Assembly (NCBI RefSeq): GCF_004348825.1
Contig: NZ_SMJU01000013.1
Span: 36,690 to 100,689, forward strand
Reading direction: 5' to 3'
From: Arundinibacter roseus
Lineage (GTDB): Bacteria; Bacteroidota; Bacteroidia; Cytophagales; Spirosomataceae
DNA length: 64,000 nt
Part shown: positions 24,405-33,033 of the stretch, piece after piece
How positions within the stretch are numbered: the first letter of the stretch is position 1
How the letters are laid out: every line of letters starts with the position of its first letter
The notes under the pieces: model-generated
Told to the model about the DNA's origin: nothing
The model's database searches: none
What the model saw: the letters and a program-made list of their open reading frames with translations, nothing else
Made by a program: the position numbers and the translations under genes

Positions 24405-25155
24405 AAGTGACCTAAAAGTCAGGTTACGCAAAAAACGCTGGCAATCAGGACCATTTCAGGTTTATTTTTGGTTTCTGTGGAGTTTTTTTAATGGCTATCG
24501 TTTTTTCATTCAAAGGCCCTATCGTGCACGCGTGATCCAATCGTGGCGTTTTGGCCGGCACTATCATCAGTTTTCGACCTATACCCTACCCAACCGCTAC
24601 CCCGATCTATTTGCTTTGGCGCAGGCGCATTTTGCTCAGTACGCCACGCCAAAACTATTGTCATTTGGATGTTCCACAGGTGAAGAAATCTCAACTCTTG
24701 CGAGGTACATTCCGCACGCCACGCTTGTTGGGGTAGATATAAATCAGTGGTGTCTGCGTCAGGCAAAGCGCAAATTTGGCTCCAACTCTACGGTATTTTA
24801 TCATAGCTTATCAGACGACTTCCGGCATTCGGGTGAGTTTGATGCTATTTTTTGTATGGCCGTTTTTCAGCATCCCGAAAACCGCCACAATCCAAACCGA
24901 ACCGAATCAGCCGCGCCTTTTTTGCGATTTGAAGAACAACTCCTGGCTTTGGACCAAAAGTTAAAACCCGGCGGTCTGTTATTTATTGATCACTGCGACT
25001 TCGATTTCAGGGAATCATGCCTCATGACACGCTATCGCCTCGCGCCTTTTGACCGGATTCCGGTGGTTCGGCAGCGCCCGCTTTTTAATAAATACAATCA
25101 AAAAATAGCAGATCGGCAGTTGGTTTTTCGGGTTTATGAGAAAATTGAAAATTAG
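24379..25155 (+). CDS. Class I SAM methyltransferase in RiPP cluster
   Basis: SAM-dependent methyltransferase of 258 residues with a Rossmann core: LLSFGCSTGEEISTLARY (motif I), LVGVDINQWCLRQAKRK (motif II), and FDAIFCMAVFQHP for the post-motif region. A basic, hydrophobic N-terminal stretch of about 60 residues (WFLWSFFNGYRFFI) may touch the membrane. It overlaps the leader-protease gene by 26 bases, so it belongs to the same transcript. Its target is unknown; the peptide's C-terminus, Tyr33 or a sugar are options. It is the last gene of the cluster, closed by a strong terminator. Confidence 0.8.
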   Translation: MWYKRSIPESDLKVRLRKKRWQSGPFQVYFWFLWSFFNGYRFFIQRPYRARVIQSWRFGRHYHQFSTYTLPNRYPDLFALAQAHFAQYATPKLLSFGCSTGEEISTLARYIPHATLVGVDINQWCLRQAKRKFGSNSTVFYHSLSDDFRHSGEFDAIFCMAVFQHPENRHNPNRTESAAPFLRFEEQLLALDQKLKPGGLLFIDHCDFDFRESCLMTRYRLAPFDRIPVVRQRPLFNKYNQKIADRQLVFRVYEKIEN

Positions 25156-25167
25156 GATAAGCTACAA

Positions 25168-25196
25168 ACGGGGTGCTCCCAGAAAGAGCACCCCGT
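25168..25196. terminator. Bidirectional hairpin between RiPP cluster and susD
   Basis: ACGGGGTGCTC pairs perfectly over 11 bases with GAGCACCCCGT around the loop CCAGAAA. It lies between the convergent methyltransferase and susD stops and can serve both. Confidence 0.8.
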
Positions 25197-25223
25197 GTCA
25201 ACGTAAATCAAACGTCTTTTCAA

Positions 25224-26714
25224 TTACTGCGGATTCTGTACCACAACGCCGTTTGAGTTATTGATTTCGGCCTGTGGAATCAGGAATTGCCAGCGGATGT
25301 CGTTGACGGGCACTTCCAGCACTCCGTTGGTAAAGGTAGCGCTGTGGTTGCCACCAGTACGGTCCAGCGGGCTGTTGGTGCGTTTGAGGTCATAGAATCG
25401 AAATCCTTCCCCCCAAAGTTCGATGCGGCGCTGCGTCATAATTTCTTCGATCAGGGCTTCCCCGGTATTGGTCGAAAGCGTGTATTCAGGATCACGCGCC
25501 ACGGCCAGTTGATACAGTACGTCAGCTGCTTCCAAATCTTTTCCCTGCCGCGCAAGAGCTTCTGCCTCAATCAGGTACATTTCAGCAGCCCGCATGTAGG
25601 GCACATCTCCGATACTCAGTGAAACATCAGCTACTCTGAATTTTTTTGAATGATACTTAAAGCGCTGAAAATTGGAAGCCGGAAGCGGAAAGTCTGCCGT
25701 GTTGGTTCCGGTCGGATCCCACAACTGCTTGCGTACGTCTGTATCCGAAATTTTATCATACAAAACCGAAAACATCACCTTAGGCGTGGAACGAATCGCC
25801 GTTGAACTGTAATTGATCGACATGTAAGCAAAGAACGAATAAAAATAGTTGGTCTGATCGGCCACCATGTGCGATGCCCACATCCATTCGCGGTTGTTGT
25901 AATTATTAAAACCACCCAAAACATCAGCCTCACTCATGAGCGGAAACTTCGCACGGGCTTGTTTTGACAGCGCTGCTGCCGTTGCGTAGTCCTGCTGCGT
26001 AAGCGCTACACGCGCTTTGATGCCGCGGGTAATGTCAGCGTCAAAGTGTGATTTATTCAGCCGACCGTAGGTTCCGAAAAGTGAAAGCGCTGCGTCCAAA
26101 TCGGCATTTACCTGTGCGTATATTTCGGCTACCGTGTTGCGGGGCGTTGCTTCGGTTGTAGGTTCGAGCACCAGCGGAATACCCAGTCCGGCGTTTGCGG
26201 CACCAGCCACAAATCGCTCACCAAAAAGCTGCACGGCCTGAAAATAGGCCCACGCCCGGTAGGTAAGTGCCTGTGCTTTAATTGCGTTTTTATCGGCCTC
26301 AGGACCCGCTGCGTTGTCAATATTGGCCAGAATCATGTTGGCATTTCCAATAATGACGTAGTAAAAGGTATAGTTATAAAAAACAATGCTGCTTGATGGA
26401 TTCCGGTGGTTGATCCACTGATACTCGGAACGAAACCAGGAGTTGGACACATTCGGAAACACCAGATCATCGCCCATAATATCCATGTACATCATATTGC
26501 CCGACTGCCCGCCCTGCGCCTGTACACTGAAAATCTGCGAGTACATAATGCGGTGAATTCCGTTGAGCGCTGCCCAGGCATTCTTTGTGGTTTTGAAAGC
26601 ATCTACCGTAGACACCTGATCGGTGGGGGCAGTTTCCAGATAATCTTCCTTACAAGCGGAGACCGACACCAACATCAGCAGGCCCAGCGCTACCTTTTTT
26701 AGTATAGTATTCAT
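25224..26714 (-). CDS. SusD/RagB-family outer-membrane nutrient-binding lipoprotein
   Basis: Surface lipoprotein of 496 residues that caps a SusC channel. Lipoprotein signal MNTILKKVALGLLMLVSVSAC with EDYLETAPTDQVS after the Cys, the usual SusD start. The N-terminal half carries tetratricopeptide-like helices (QALTYRAWAYFQAVQLFGE), and the C-terminal RIELWGEGFRFYDLKRTNSPLDR segment is the SusD family signature. Encoded after susC in the same orientation with 27 bases between. The ligand could be a glycan or a peptide; no glycosidase is in the unit, and a peptidase gene is divergently placed, so peptide uptake is a fair possibility. Confidence 0.93.
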   Translation of the reverse strand: MNTILKKVALGLLMLVSVSACKEDYLETAPTDQVSTVDAFKTTKNAWAALNGIHRIMYSQIFSVQAQGGQSGNMMYMDIMGDDLVFPNVSNSWFRSEYQWINHRNPSSSIVFYNYTFYYVIIGNANMILANIDNAAGPEADKNAIKAQALTYRAWAYFQAVQLFGERFVAGAANAGLGIPLVLEPTTEATPRNTVAEIYAQVNADLDAALSLFGTYGRLNKSHFDADITRGIKARVALTQQDYATAAALSKQARAKFPLMSEADVLGGFNNYNNREWMWASHMVADQTNYFYSFFAYMSINYSSTAIRSTPKVMFSVLYDKISDTDVRKQLWDPTGTNTADFPLPASNFQRFKYHSKKFRVADVSLSIGDVPYMRAAEMYLIEAEALARQGKDLEAADVLYQLAVARDPEYTLSTNTGEALIEEIMTQRRIELWGEGFRFYDLKRTNSPLDRTGGNHSATFTNGVLEVPVNDIRWQFLIPQAEINNSNGVVVQNPQ

Positions 26715-26741
26715 GAGAAATTCGTTTAAAACAATTCGTAA

Positions 26742-29700
26742 TTAAAACTTAACCTTTGCTCCAATCGACAGCACTTTATTAAAGTTATACGTGTTTGCGA
26801 CCGTTCCGTTGAAAGAACCCACCGCGTCCATGCCTTTACGAGCCGAGAACAACGCAAGGTTTTCTCCGGCAAAGAAAATATTTGCTTCGCGGGCACCAAT
26901 GTTGCTCAGCAGAGCGGCGGGCACTTTGTAGTTCAGCGTGATATTGTTCAATTGCAGGTACGAGGCATCGGTCAGATAGCGCGTGCTGCCGCCCGTGAGG
27001 TTGGCTACGTTTCCGTTGTCGAAGCGAGGGACGGTTGTTACATCGCCGGGTTTTTGCCAGCGGTTGAGCGCGTCTACGTGCATTGCTGTACCATAATTCC
27101 CGCCGTGCATAAGCGTGCCGTAGGCGCTGTCGTATACTTTACCACCCACCTGATAGGTAAACTGAATACCAAGGGAGAAACTTTTGTAGGTAAAGTTATT
27201 CATCCAGGAGCCATAAAACTTCGGAATAGACGAGTGACCGGTATAGCGGTAATCTGCCTCAGAAATAACCGTCGTGACGGTATCTGCGCCAATCACGCGG
27301 GCGTTGCTAGTCAGGTTGTTGGTTCTGTATAAAGAAACACCCGTTTCTGAATCAAGACCATAGAACTCACGCAGGTAAAAATCATAGATGGAATGACCAA
27401 CGCTATACGCTTTCGTGCCCGAAATTATCAACTCCTGCGTATCAGGCATTTTGGTGATTTCGTTTTTGAAGGTAGTCCAGTTGAAGGTCGTAGAGTAGGA
27501 AAAATCCGGCGTACGTACAATATCTCCCACGAGTTGAACCTCAAATCCACGGTTGAACAAACTACCGATATTTTTATTGATGGTAAATCCGCCACCGGTT
27601 GTTCCTCCGTTGGAAAGAGCAAGCGGCACTTCAAAAATCAACCCGTCGGTAATCCGGTTAAAGTACTCAGCACTACCGCTTAGCCGTCCACCAAACACGC
27701 TAAAATCAACGCCAAGGTCGAAGTTTTTGCCCGTTTCCCAGGTAAGTGCGTTGTTGGCAATAGACGCCTGAGTAAAGCCCGGCTCGGCGTCGTTGTTTCG
27801 GCCCAGGGTATACAGGGCCTGATAGGGATAATAGCCCAGGTCGCCATCATTTCCGACGACTCCATAAGAACCCCGAATTTTGAGCAGATCAACCCAATCG
27901 GTCTGGAAAAAATCTTCCCGCTCAATATTATACGCACCTCCTACTGACCAGAAATTAGCCCAACGTACATCTTTAAAGAAGCGGGAGTTTCCATCCCGGC
28001 GAAGCGACGCATTGATGATATATTTCTTGTCAAAATCGTAACTCGCTCTGCCAAAATAACTTTCGATGGTATGATTATCTTCGTAAGATCTGACATTCAG
28101 TACAGTGGCAAAGTTGGGGAGTTCGGTAACACCCTCCACAATAATTCCCGAACGGGCACCCTGCAGGTAGTTGTATTTGTAGGCGTAGTTTTCGTGCCCG
28201 GCCAACAGATTCACATGATGTTTTCCAAACGTTTTATCATATTCCAACAGCTGATTGAACGTGCGGCTCGTGGTGCGATACAGGTCATGATAGGCACGTC
28301 CTCCGGGCGCTCCATCGCCGATTGTTGGATTATCAAACCGCCGGAAATGTGTATCCTGTAAATCGAACGTAAAGTTGGCTGTTGCTTTCAAAGAAGGCAA
28401 TATATGAATGGTAGCGAAGGTACGCGCACCGATAGTGCCACGGGTCTGATTGCGAACATTCAGCTCATTTTCCCAAACAGGGTGCCGCCCGCTTGCATAG
28501 GGACGGTTGTCGCCCATGTCGTAAATTTTGTTTCCGTTTTCATCCAAAACAAACTCGCCCGTAGCGGGATCGTGCTCGTAAACGGGATAAATTGGAGCAA
28601 TGTAGCGTGAAACAAAAAATGGATTCACAAAACTCGTTCCGCCCGTACCGGAGGCGTCAGTATTTGATAAACTATACGTTCCGTTTAGGTTCAGGCCGGT
28701 AGTTAGCCACTTAGTTGCCTGAGTACTTACATTTGCACGTCCTGTAAAACGCTTCAAATCAGAATTCAGCAGGTAGCCTTGTTCATCCGTGTAGCCCAAT
28801 GAAACGAAATAAGTTGTTTTGTCGGCACCTCCATCAAACGAAAGTGTATAGTTCTGACGACTTTGTCCACCTCTCTGAATGGCATCTGCCCAGTTGAGGT
28901 CGCCAGGATACAGCAGCTGAGCGTTAGGATTCAGAACGCCGTTCACATCCACAACCTGATTGCCCGGCACATTGAACGGGTTGTAACCCAGCAAATTCGC
29001 AATACTTGAATAATTTCTGCCATTATATGCCGTCGTGATTCCGGAGGCAATGCTATTTGATACATCCAAAGGCAAATTTGCTGAGCCGTAGTGAAGCGTG
29101 TTGCGGTAAGCTTCCCACATAAGCGGGTAGTATTGCTGTGCAGACACGGTTTCGTATTCGGGCAAGCCGCGCGAAATAATTCCACCTGAGGCACTTACGT
29201 TAAAGTTGCTTTTGCCGCTTTTACCACGTTTGGTCGTAATCATCACCACGCCATTTGCGCCGCGTGAGCCATAAATAGCCGTCGTCGACGCATCTTTCAA
29301 AACCGAAATTGACTCAATATCTTCGGGATTAATATTAGAAGTAGCGCCATCGTACGGAACGCCATCTACCACGTAAAGTGCTGAATTTGAAGCCGAAATA
29401 GATCCAAATCCACGTACCCGGATCGCCGGAGCCGAGCCGGGAGCCCCGTTGGCCATCGTGGTTTGTACACCCGGTGCCGCACCCACAAGGGCATTGAGGG
29501 CGTTGGAAACCGGCCGCCGCTCAATGTCTGCCGCCTGAATCTGTATTGATGAGCCCACGTGCGTTTTTTTGTCCACTGAACCATACCCCACCACCATCAC
29601 TTCGTTCAGGATTTTTATATCCTGTGTCAGCGAAATGTCAATCACACTCCGGTTATCAACGTTGATTTCTTCGGTGGTGTAGCCGATAAAACTAACCACA

Positions 29701-29909
29701 AACACTGTACTGCGGGCAGGCACGTTTACCGAATATTTCCCTTCGATGTCCGTGACGGTTCCGTTTGTAGTGCCTTTGATCACGATACTCACACCCGGAA
29801 GTGGCGAGCCATCGTCTTTGGAGGTTACAACCCCTTTCACTGTTGTTTGGGCGTATAGAATACTACCGGTCAAAAACAGCATCATGAAACTCAGTAGAGC
29901 TTTACTCAT
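26742..29909 (-). CDS. SusC/RagA-family TonB-linked outer-membrane protein
   Basis: TonB-dependent outer-membrane channel of 1055 residues. Order: signal peptide (to about residue 20), carboxypeptidase-like regulatory domain (VKGVVTSKDDGSPLPGVSIV, about 24-100), SusC motif region with LNEVMVVGYGSVDKKTHVGS, TonB plug (PALRVRGFGSISASN, VPYDGA, VLKDASTTAIYGSRGANGV, about 120-230), then a 22-strand barrel ending in the terminal aromatic-type strand LSIGAKVKF. It pairs with the SusD gene that follows. A perfect 9-bp inverted repeat lies 37 bases before the start and may be an operator. Confidence 0.95.
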   Translation of the reverse strand: MSKALLSFMMLFLTGSILYAQTTVKGVVTSKDDGSPLPGVSIVIKGTTNGTVTDIEGKYSVNVPARSTVFVVSFIGYTTEEINVDNRSVIDISLTQDIKILNEVMVVGYGSVDKKTHVGSSIQIQAADIERRPVSNALNALVGAAPGVQTTMANGAPGSAPAIRVRGFGSISASNSALYVVDGVPYDGATSNINPEDIESISVLKDASTTAIYGSRGANGVVMITTKRGKSGKSNFNVSASGGIISRGLPEYETVSAQQYYPLMWEAYRNTLHYGSANLPLDVSNSIASGITTAYNGRNYSSIANLLGYNPFNVPGNQVVDVNGVLNPNAQLLYPGDLNWADAIQRGGQSRQNYTLSFDGGADKTTYFVSLGYTDEQGYLLNSDLKRFTGRANVSTQATKWLTTGLNLNGTYSLSNTDASGTGGTSFVNPFFVSRYIAPIYPVYEHDPATGEFVLDENGNKIYDMGDNRPYASGRHPVWENELNVRNQTRGTIGARTFATIHILPSLKATANFTFDLQDTHFRRFDNPTIGDGAPGGRAYHDLYRTTSRTFNQLLEYDKTFGKHHVNLLAGHENYAYKYNYLQGARSGIIVEGVTELPNFATVLNVRSYEDNHTIESYFGRASYDFDKKYIINASLRRDGNSRFFKDVRWANFWSVGGAYNIEREDFFQTDWVDLLKIRGSYGVVGNDGDLGYYPYQALYTLGRNNDAEPGFTQASIANNALTWETGKNFDLGVDFSVFGGRLSGSAEYFNRITDGLIFEVPLALSNGGTTGGGFTINKNIGSLFNRGFEVQLVGDIVRTPDFSYSTTFNWTTFKNEITKMPDTQELIISGTKAYSVGHSIYDFYLREFYGLDSETGVSLYRTNNLTSNARVIGADTVTTVISEADYRYTGHSSIPKFYGSWMNNFTYKSFSLGIQFTYQVGGKVYDSAYGTLMHGGNYGTAMHVDALNRWQKPGDVTTVPRFDNGNVANLTGGSTRYLTDASYLQLNNITLNYKVPAALLSNIGAREANIFFAGENLALFSARKGMDAVGSFNGTVANTYNFNKVLSIGAKVKF

Positions 29910-30410
29910 TTTTGCAAAAAATTGAAGTTAGTAATTATAGAAATTTTTACATTTATGTAAATGTAAATAACGTTAATTATTGTTTAGACAAATTATTGGT
30001 TAATTTACATTCTTTCTTGCAAAATTCGATTTTATCAACATATTCAATCTAATTCCCTTATTGAAATATCGTCAAAAAACCTAATTTAATTTGGCAATTA
30101 GACCTTTGTGCCCGTCAATACTAATATTATTTCGTAACAAATGAAATTTAATGATATTATCACTGCAACCGAAAAATAGGGATGGGTCAGGATCAGGAGA
30201 TTTAAAGTTTCAATAGTTTTGATTTACAAGGTAAGTTGTTGGGTATAAAACACATAGACATGTTCTGGTACAAATGCACTAAAACATTTTTTATATAACC
30301 TTAATTAACTAAAAATTCTTCACCGTATTGGAATAATCTTTACATTGTCCAAAAAATCAATAAACTACCCAACAACCCATTTTTTTACTGTTTTTTATAA
30401 AATTCATCGC
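29910..30410. other. AT-rich divergent regulatory region, susC / S9 peptidase
   Basis: About 500 bases between divergent genes, very AT-rich, with no frame worth calling. Besides the inverted repeat at 29946-29967 I see no clear promoter pair. The minus strand has a near -7 sequence (ATAATTTG) at about 29991-29998. Both genes presumably start transcription here. Confidence 0.5.
29946..29967. promoter_or_regulatory. Perfect inverted repeat upstream of susC
   Basis: TTTACATTT and AAATGTAAA form perfect 9-base arms around ATGT, 37 bases before the susC start. The symmetry and AT content suit a dimeric repressor or activator site, or a weak hairpin in the susC leader. Confidence 0.45.
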
Positions 30411-32885
30411 ATGAAAAAGTATCTGTTTTTGCTTCTTTGGAGTTTTACAGCCCTGGCTCAGGAAAATAATTCCTACCAACTTCCCCCAAAACCGCTGGCC
30501 GATCTGGTGACAGCCACACCAACCCCCACCGTGAGTGTCAATGGCAAAGGCGACTGGATGTTGCTTATGCAGCGCAACACGGCCACGACTACGATTGCTG
30601 AGCTTTCTGAACCGGAGTATCGGCTGGCAGGACTTCGGCTTAATCCGGCCACGAACGGGCCAAGCCGGGCTCAGTATATCAACCAATTGAGCCTGCGGAA
30701 AGTAGAAGGAGGAGCGAAGGACATTCCGGTGACGGGCCTGCCCGTTGCGCCCAAACTTTCCTACATCCGCTGGTCGCCGGATGACAGCAAAATAGCTTTT
30801 ACCCACACCACCGACTCCCGCCTGGAACTATACGTACTGGACGTAGCCACCGCTACCGCCCGAAAAGTGAGCACTTTGGCGCTGAATAGTGTTTTGGGCA
30901 CACCGTTTGAATGGGTATCTGACAATCAATCGCTGCTCGTGCGGGCCATTCCGGACGCACGTGGCGCGGCACCGGTCATCAACCGGGTGCCTCAGGGTCC
31001 AACGATTCAGGAAAATCTGGGAGAAAAAGCACAGGCAGCTACGTATCAGGATCTTTTGAAAAACCCTAACGATGAGCAACTTTTTGAATACTACGCCACG
31101 GCTCAGGTTATGAAAGTTGGCCTTGATGGCAGCGCGCAGGCCATTGGTCCTGTGGGCCTGATTGCTACGGCTTCTCCTTCGCCGGATGGAAAATATGTAC
31201 TAATAGAAACCCTGCATCGGCCGTTTTCTTACCTGGTAACGTCCAGCCGTTTTCCCCGCCGGACTGATATTTTCAGCAGTCAGGGTACACTTACCAAAGC
31301 ACTGAATGACAGCCCATTGCTGGAAAACATTCCCTGGGGCCGCGACGCAGCTCCCAAAGGTCAGCGCCGCCACAGCTGGCGCGCCGACGCCCCGGCTACC
31401 GTTTGCTGGGTAGAAGCGCAGGACGAAGGAGACCCAAAAAAGAAAGCCGACGTAAGAGACATCATGTACAGCCTCGACGCACCCTTTACCGCTTCCCCAA
31501 AGGAATTGTACAAAGCGGCTTATCGCCTTGCGGGTGTGGACTGGGGCAATGCCCAAACGGCGCTTTTCTCGGAGCGTTGGTATACAACCCGTAAATCAAT
31601 TACCAAACTGGTTGATCCTTCCAAACCAGAAAATCCCGTTACGCTGTTTGACCTGTCGTCCGAAGATCGCTACGGAAATCCGGGCTCACCCGAAATGACC
31701 AAAAATAGCTACGGTGAATACGTGCTGCACCTCACGCCCGATCGGTCCATGTACATGACGGGGCAGGGTGCTTCGCCCGAAGGCGACCGCCCGTTTGTGG
31801 ATTTGTACAATCTTCAAACCAAACAAACCAAGCGCCTGTGGCAGTCAGAGGCACCGTATTTTGAGCGGCCAATTTCGATTTTGGATGCAGCCAAAGGTTT
31901 AATTCTTACAAGCCGGGAGTCGAACGAAGAACCGCCAAATTATTTTATCCGTACGCTGAACCCTGCCCCCAAAAAAGGCAAAAAGCCAGCTGCACAGGCG
32001 TTGGTTCAGGTGACCAATTTTCCGCATCCTTATCCGCAATTTAAAGGGATTCAAAAACAGCAGTTGCGCTACAAGCGGGATGATGGTGTAGACCTGACAG
32101 CTACGCTGCTGCTCCCGCCCGGCTACAAAAAAGAAGACGGCCCGCTACCTACATTTTTGTGGGCCTATCCGGCCGAATTTAAAAGTGCAGCCGCCGCCGG
32201 ACAGGTAAGTGGCTCTCCTTATACATTCAATAGAATCAGCTATTGGACGGGCGCTGCTTTTGTTACGATGGGCTACGCAGTACTTGAAAATGCCTCCATT
32301 CCGATTGTTGGTGAAGGCAAAGACGAACCTAATGATACGTACGTAAAACAACTCGTGGCAAGTGCCAAAGCGGCCATTGATGAAGGCGTTCGTCTGGGCG
32401 TGGTGGATTCGAGCCGGGTGGGCGTTGGTGGACATTCCTACGGCGCATTTATGACGGCCAATTTGCTCACGCACAGCAATTTGTTCAAAGCAGGAATTGC
32501 CCGCTCGGGAGCTTATAACCGTACCTTGACTCCATTTGGTTTTCAAAATGAGCAACGTACCTACTGGCAGGCCCCGGAGGTGTACAATCAGATGTCGCCG
32601 TTTATGAATGCGTCAAAAATGAAAACTCCGCTGTTGCTAACCCACGGCGAAGCCGACAACAACACGGGTACGTTTCCGATTCAGTCGGAGCGCTACTACA
32701 ATGCTCTCAAAGGGATGGGAGCCACGGCCAAACTGGTGTTTTTTCCGTATGAAAGCCACGGCTATGCAGCGCAGGAATCGTTGCTGCACATGCTGAACGA
32801 AATGAATGGATGGCTGGAAAAATACGTAAAAAATAGTCCGACGAACAGTTCCAAAGCACCGGCAAGTTTGGGTGGCGGAAAGTAA
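30411..32885 (+). CDS. S9 family prolyl-oligopeptidase-type peptidase, secreted
   Basis: Serine peptidase of 824 residues from the ATG at 30411, which gives a Sec signal (MKKYLFLLLWSFTALAQ); a TTG 66 bases upstream would bury this signal and is rejected. An N-terminal beta-propeller (about 25-520) contains YIRWSPDDSKIAFTH-type WD-like blades. It is followed by an alpha/beta-hydrolase domain with the triad Ser in VGVGGHSYGAFMTAN (about 678), Asp in LTHGEADNNTG (about 747) and His in FFPYESHGYAA (about 784). The N-terminus (YQLPPKPLADLVTATPTP and EPEYRLAGLRL) resembles the glutamyl-endopeptidase-like S9D group. Prolyl-oligopeptidase relatives linearise lasso peptides in Proteobacteria, so the position beside a RiPP cluster and SusCD is noteworthy, but the link is inference. 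Confidence 0.92.
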   Translation: MKKYLFLLLWSFTALAQENNSYQLPPKPLADLVTATPTPTVSVNGKGDWMLLMQRNTATTTIAELSEPEYRLAGLRLNPATNGPSRAQYINQLSLRKVEGGAKDIPVTGLPVAPKLSYIRWSPDDSKIAFTHTTDSRLELYVLDVATATARKVSTLALNSVLGTPFEWVSDNQSLLVRAIPDARGAAPVINRVPQGPTIQENLGEKAQAATYQDLLKNPNDEQLFEYYATAQVMKVGLDGSAQAIGPVGLIATASPSPDGKYVLIETLHRPFSYLVTSSRFPRRTDIFSSQGTLTKALNDSPLLENIPWGRDAAPKGQRRHSWRADAPATVCWVEAQDEGDPKKKADVRDIMYSLDAPFTASPKELYKAAYRLAGVDWGNAQTALFSERWYTTRKSITKLVDPSKPENPVTLFDLSSEDRYGNPGSPEMTKNSYGEYVLHLTPDRSMYMTGQGASPEGDRPFVDLYNLQTKQTKRLWQSEAPYFERPISILDAAKGLILTSRESNEEPPNYFIRTLNPAPKKGKKPAAQALVQVTNFPHPYPQFKGIQKQQLRYKRDDGVDLTATLLLPPGYKKEDGPLPTFLWAYPAEFKSAAAAGQVSGSPYTFNRISYWTGAAFVTMGYAVLENASIPIVGEGKDEPNDTYVKQLVASAKAAIDEGVRLGVVDSSRVGVGGHSYGAFMTANLLTHSNLFKAGIARSGAYNRTLTPFGFQNEQRTYWQAPEVYNQMSPFMNASKMKTPLLLTHGEADNNTGTFPIQSERYYNALKGMGATAKLVFFPYESHGYAAQESLLHMLNEMNGWLEKYVKNSPTNSSKAPASLGGGK

Positions 32886-32891
32886 GAAAAC

Positions 32892-32950
32892 AAAAGAGTC
32901 CTTCGCTGACGGTTTAGTAGAATTAAACAATCAGAGAAGGACTCTTTTTT
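32892..32950. terminator. Bidirectional terminator after S9 peptidase
   Basis: A 13-bp perfect stem (AAAAGAGTCCTTC at 32892-32904 with GAAGGACTCTTTT at 32936-32948) is flanked by A and T runs. It sits between the convergent S9 peptidase and carboxylesterase genes. Confidence 0.85.
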
Positions 32951-33033
32951 AGGGAGTGGCGGGGCAACTTCGGCACATAACTTACTGGCTTATTGAGTTT
33001 TAAGCACCTGGAATGCGCTGCTTGTTTTCTCCC

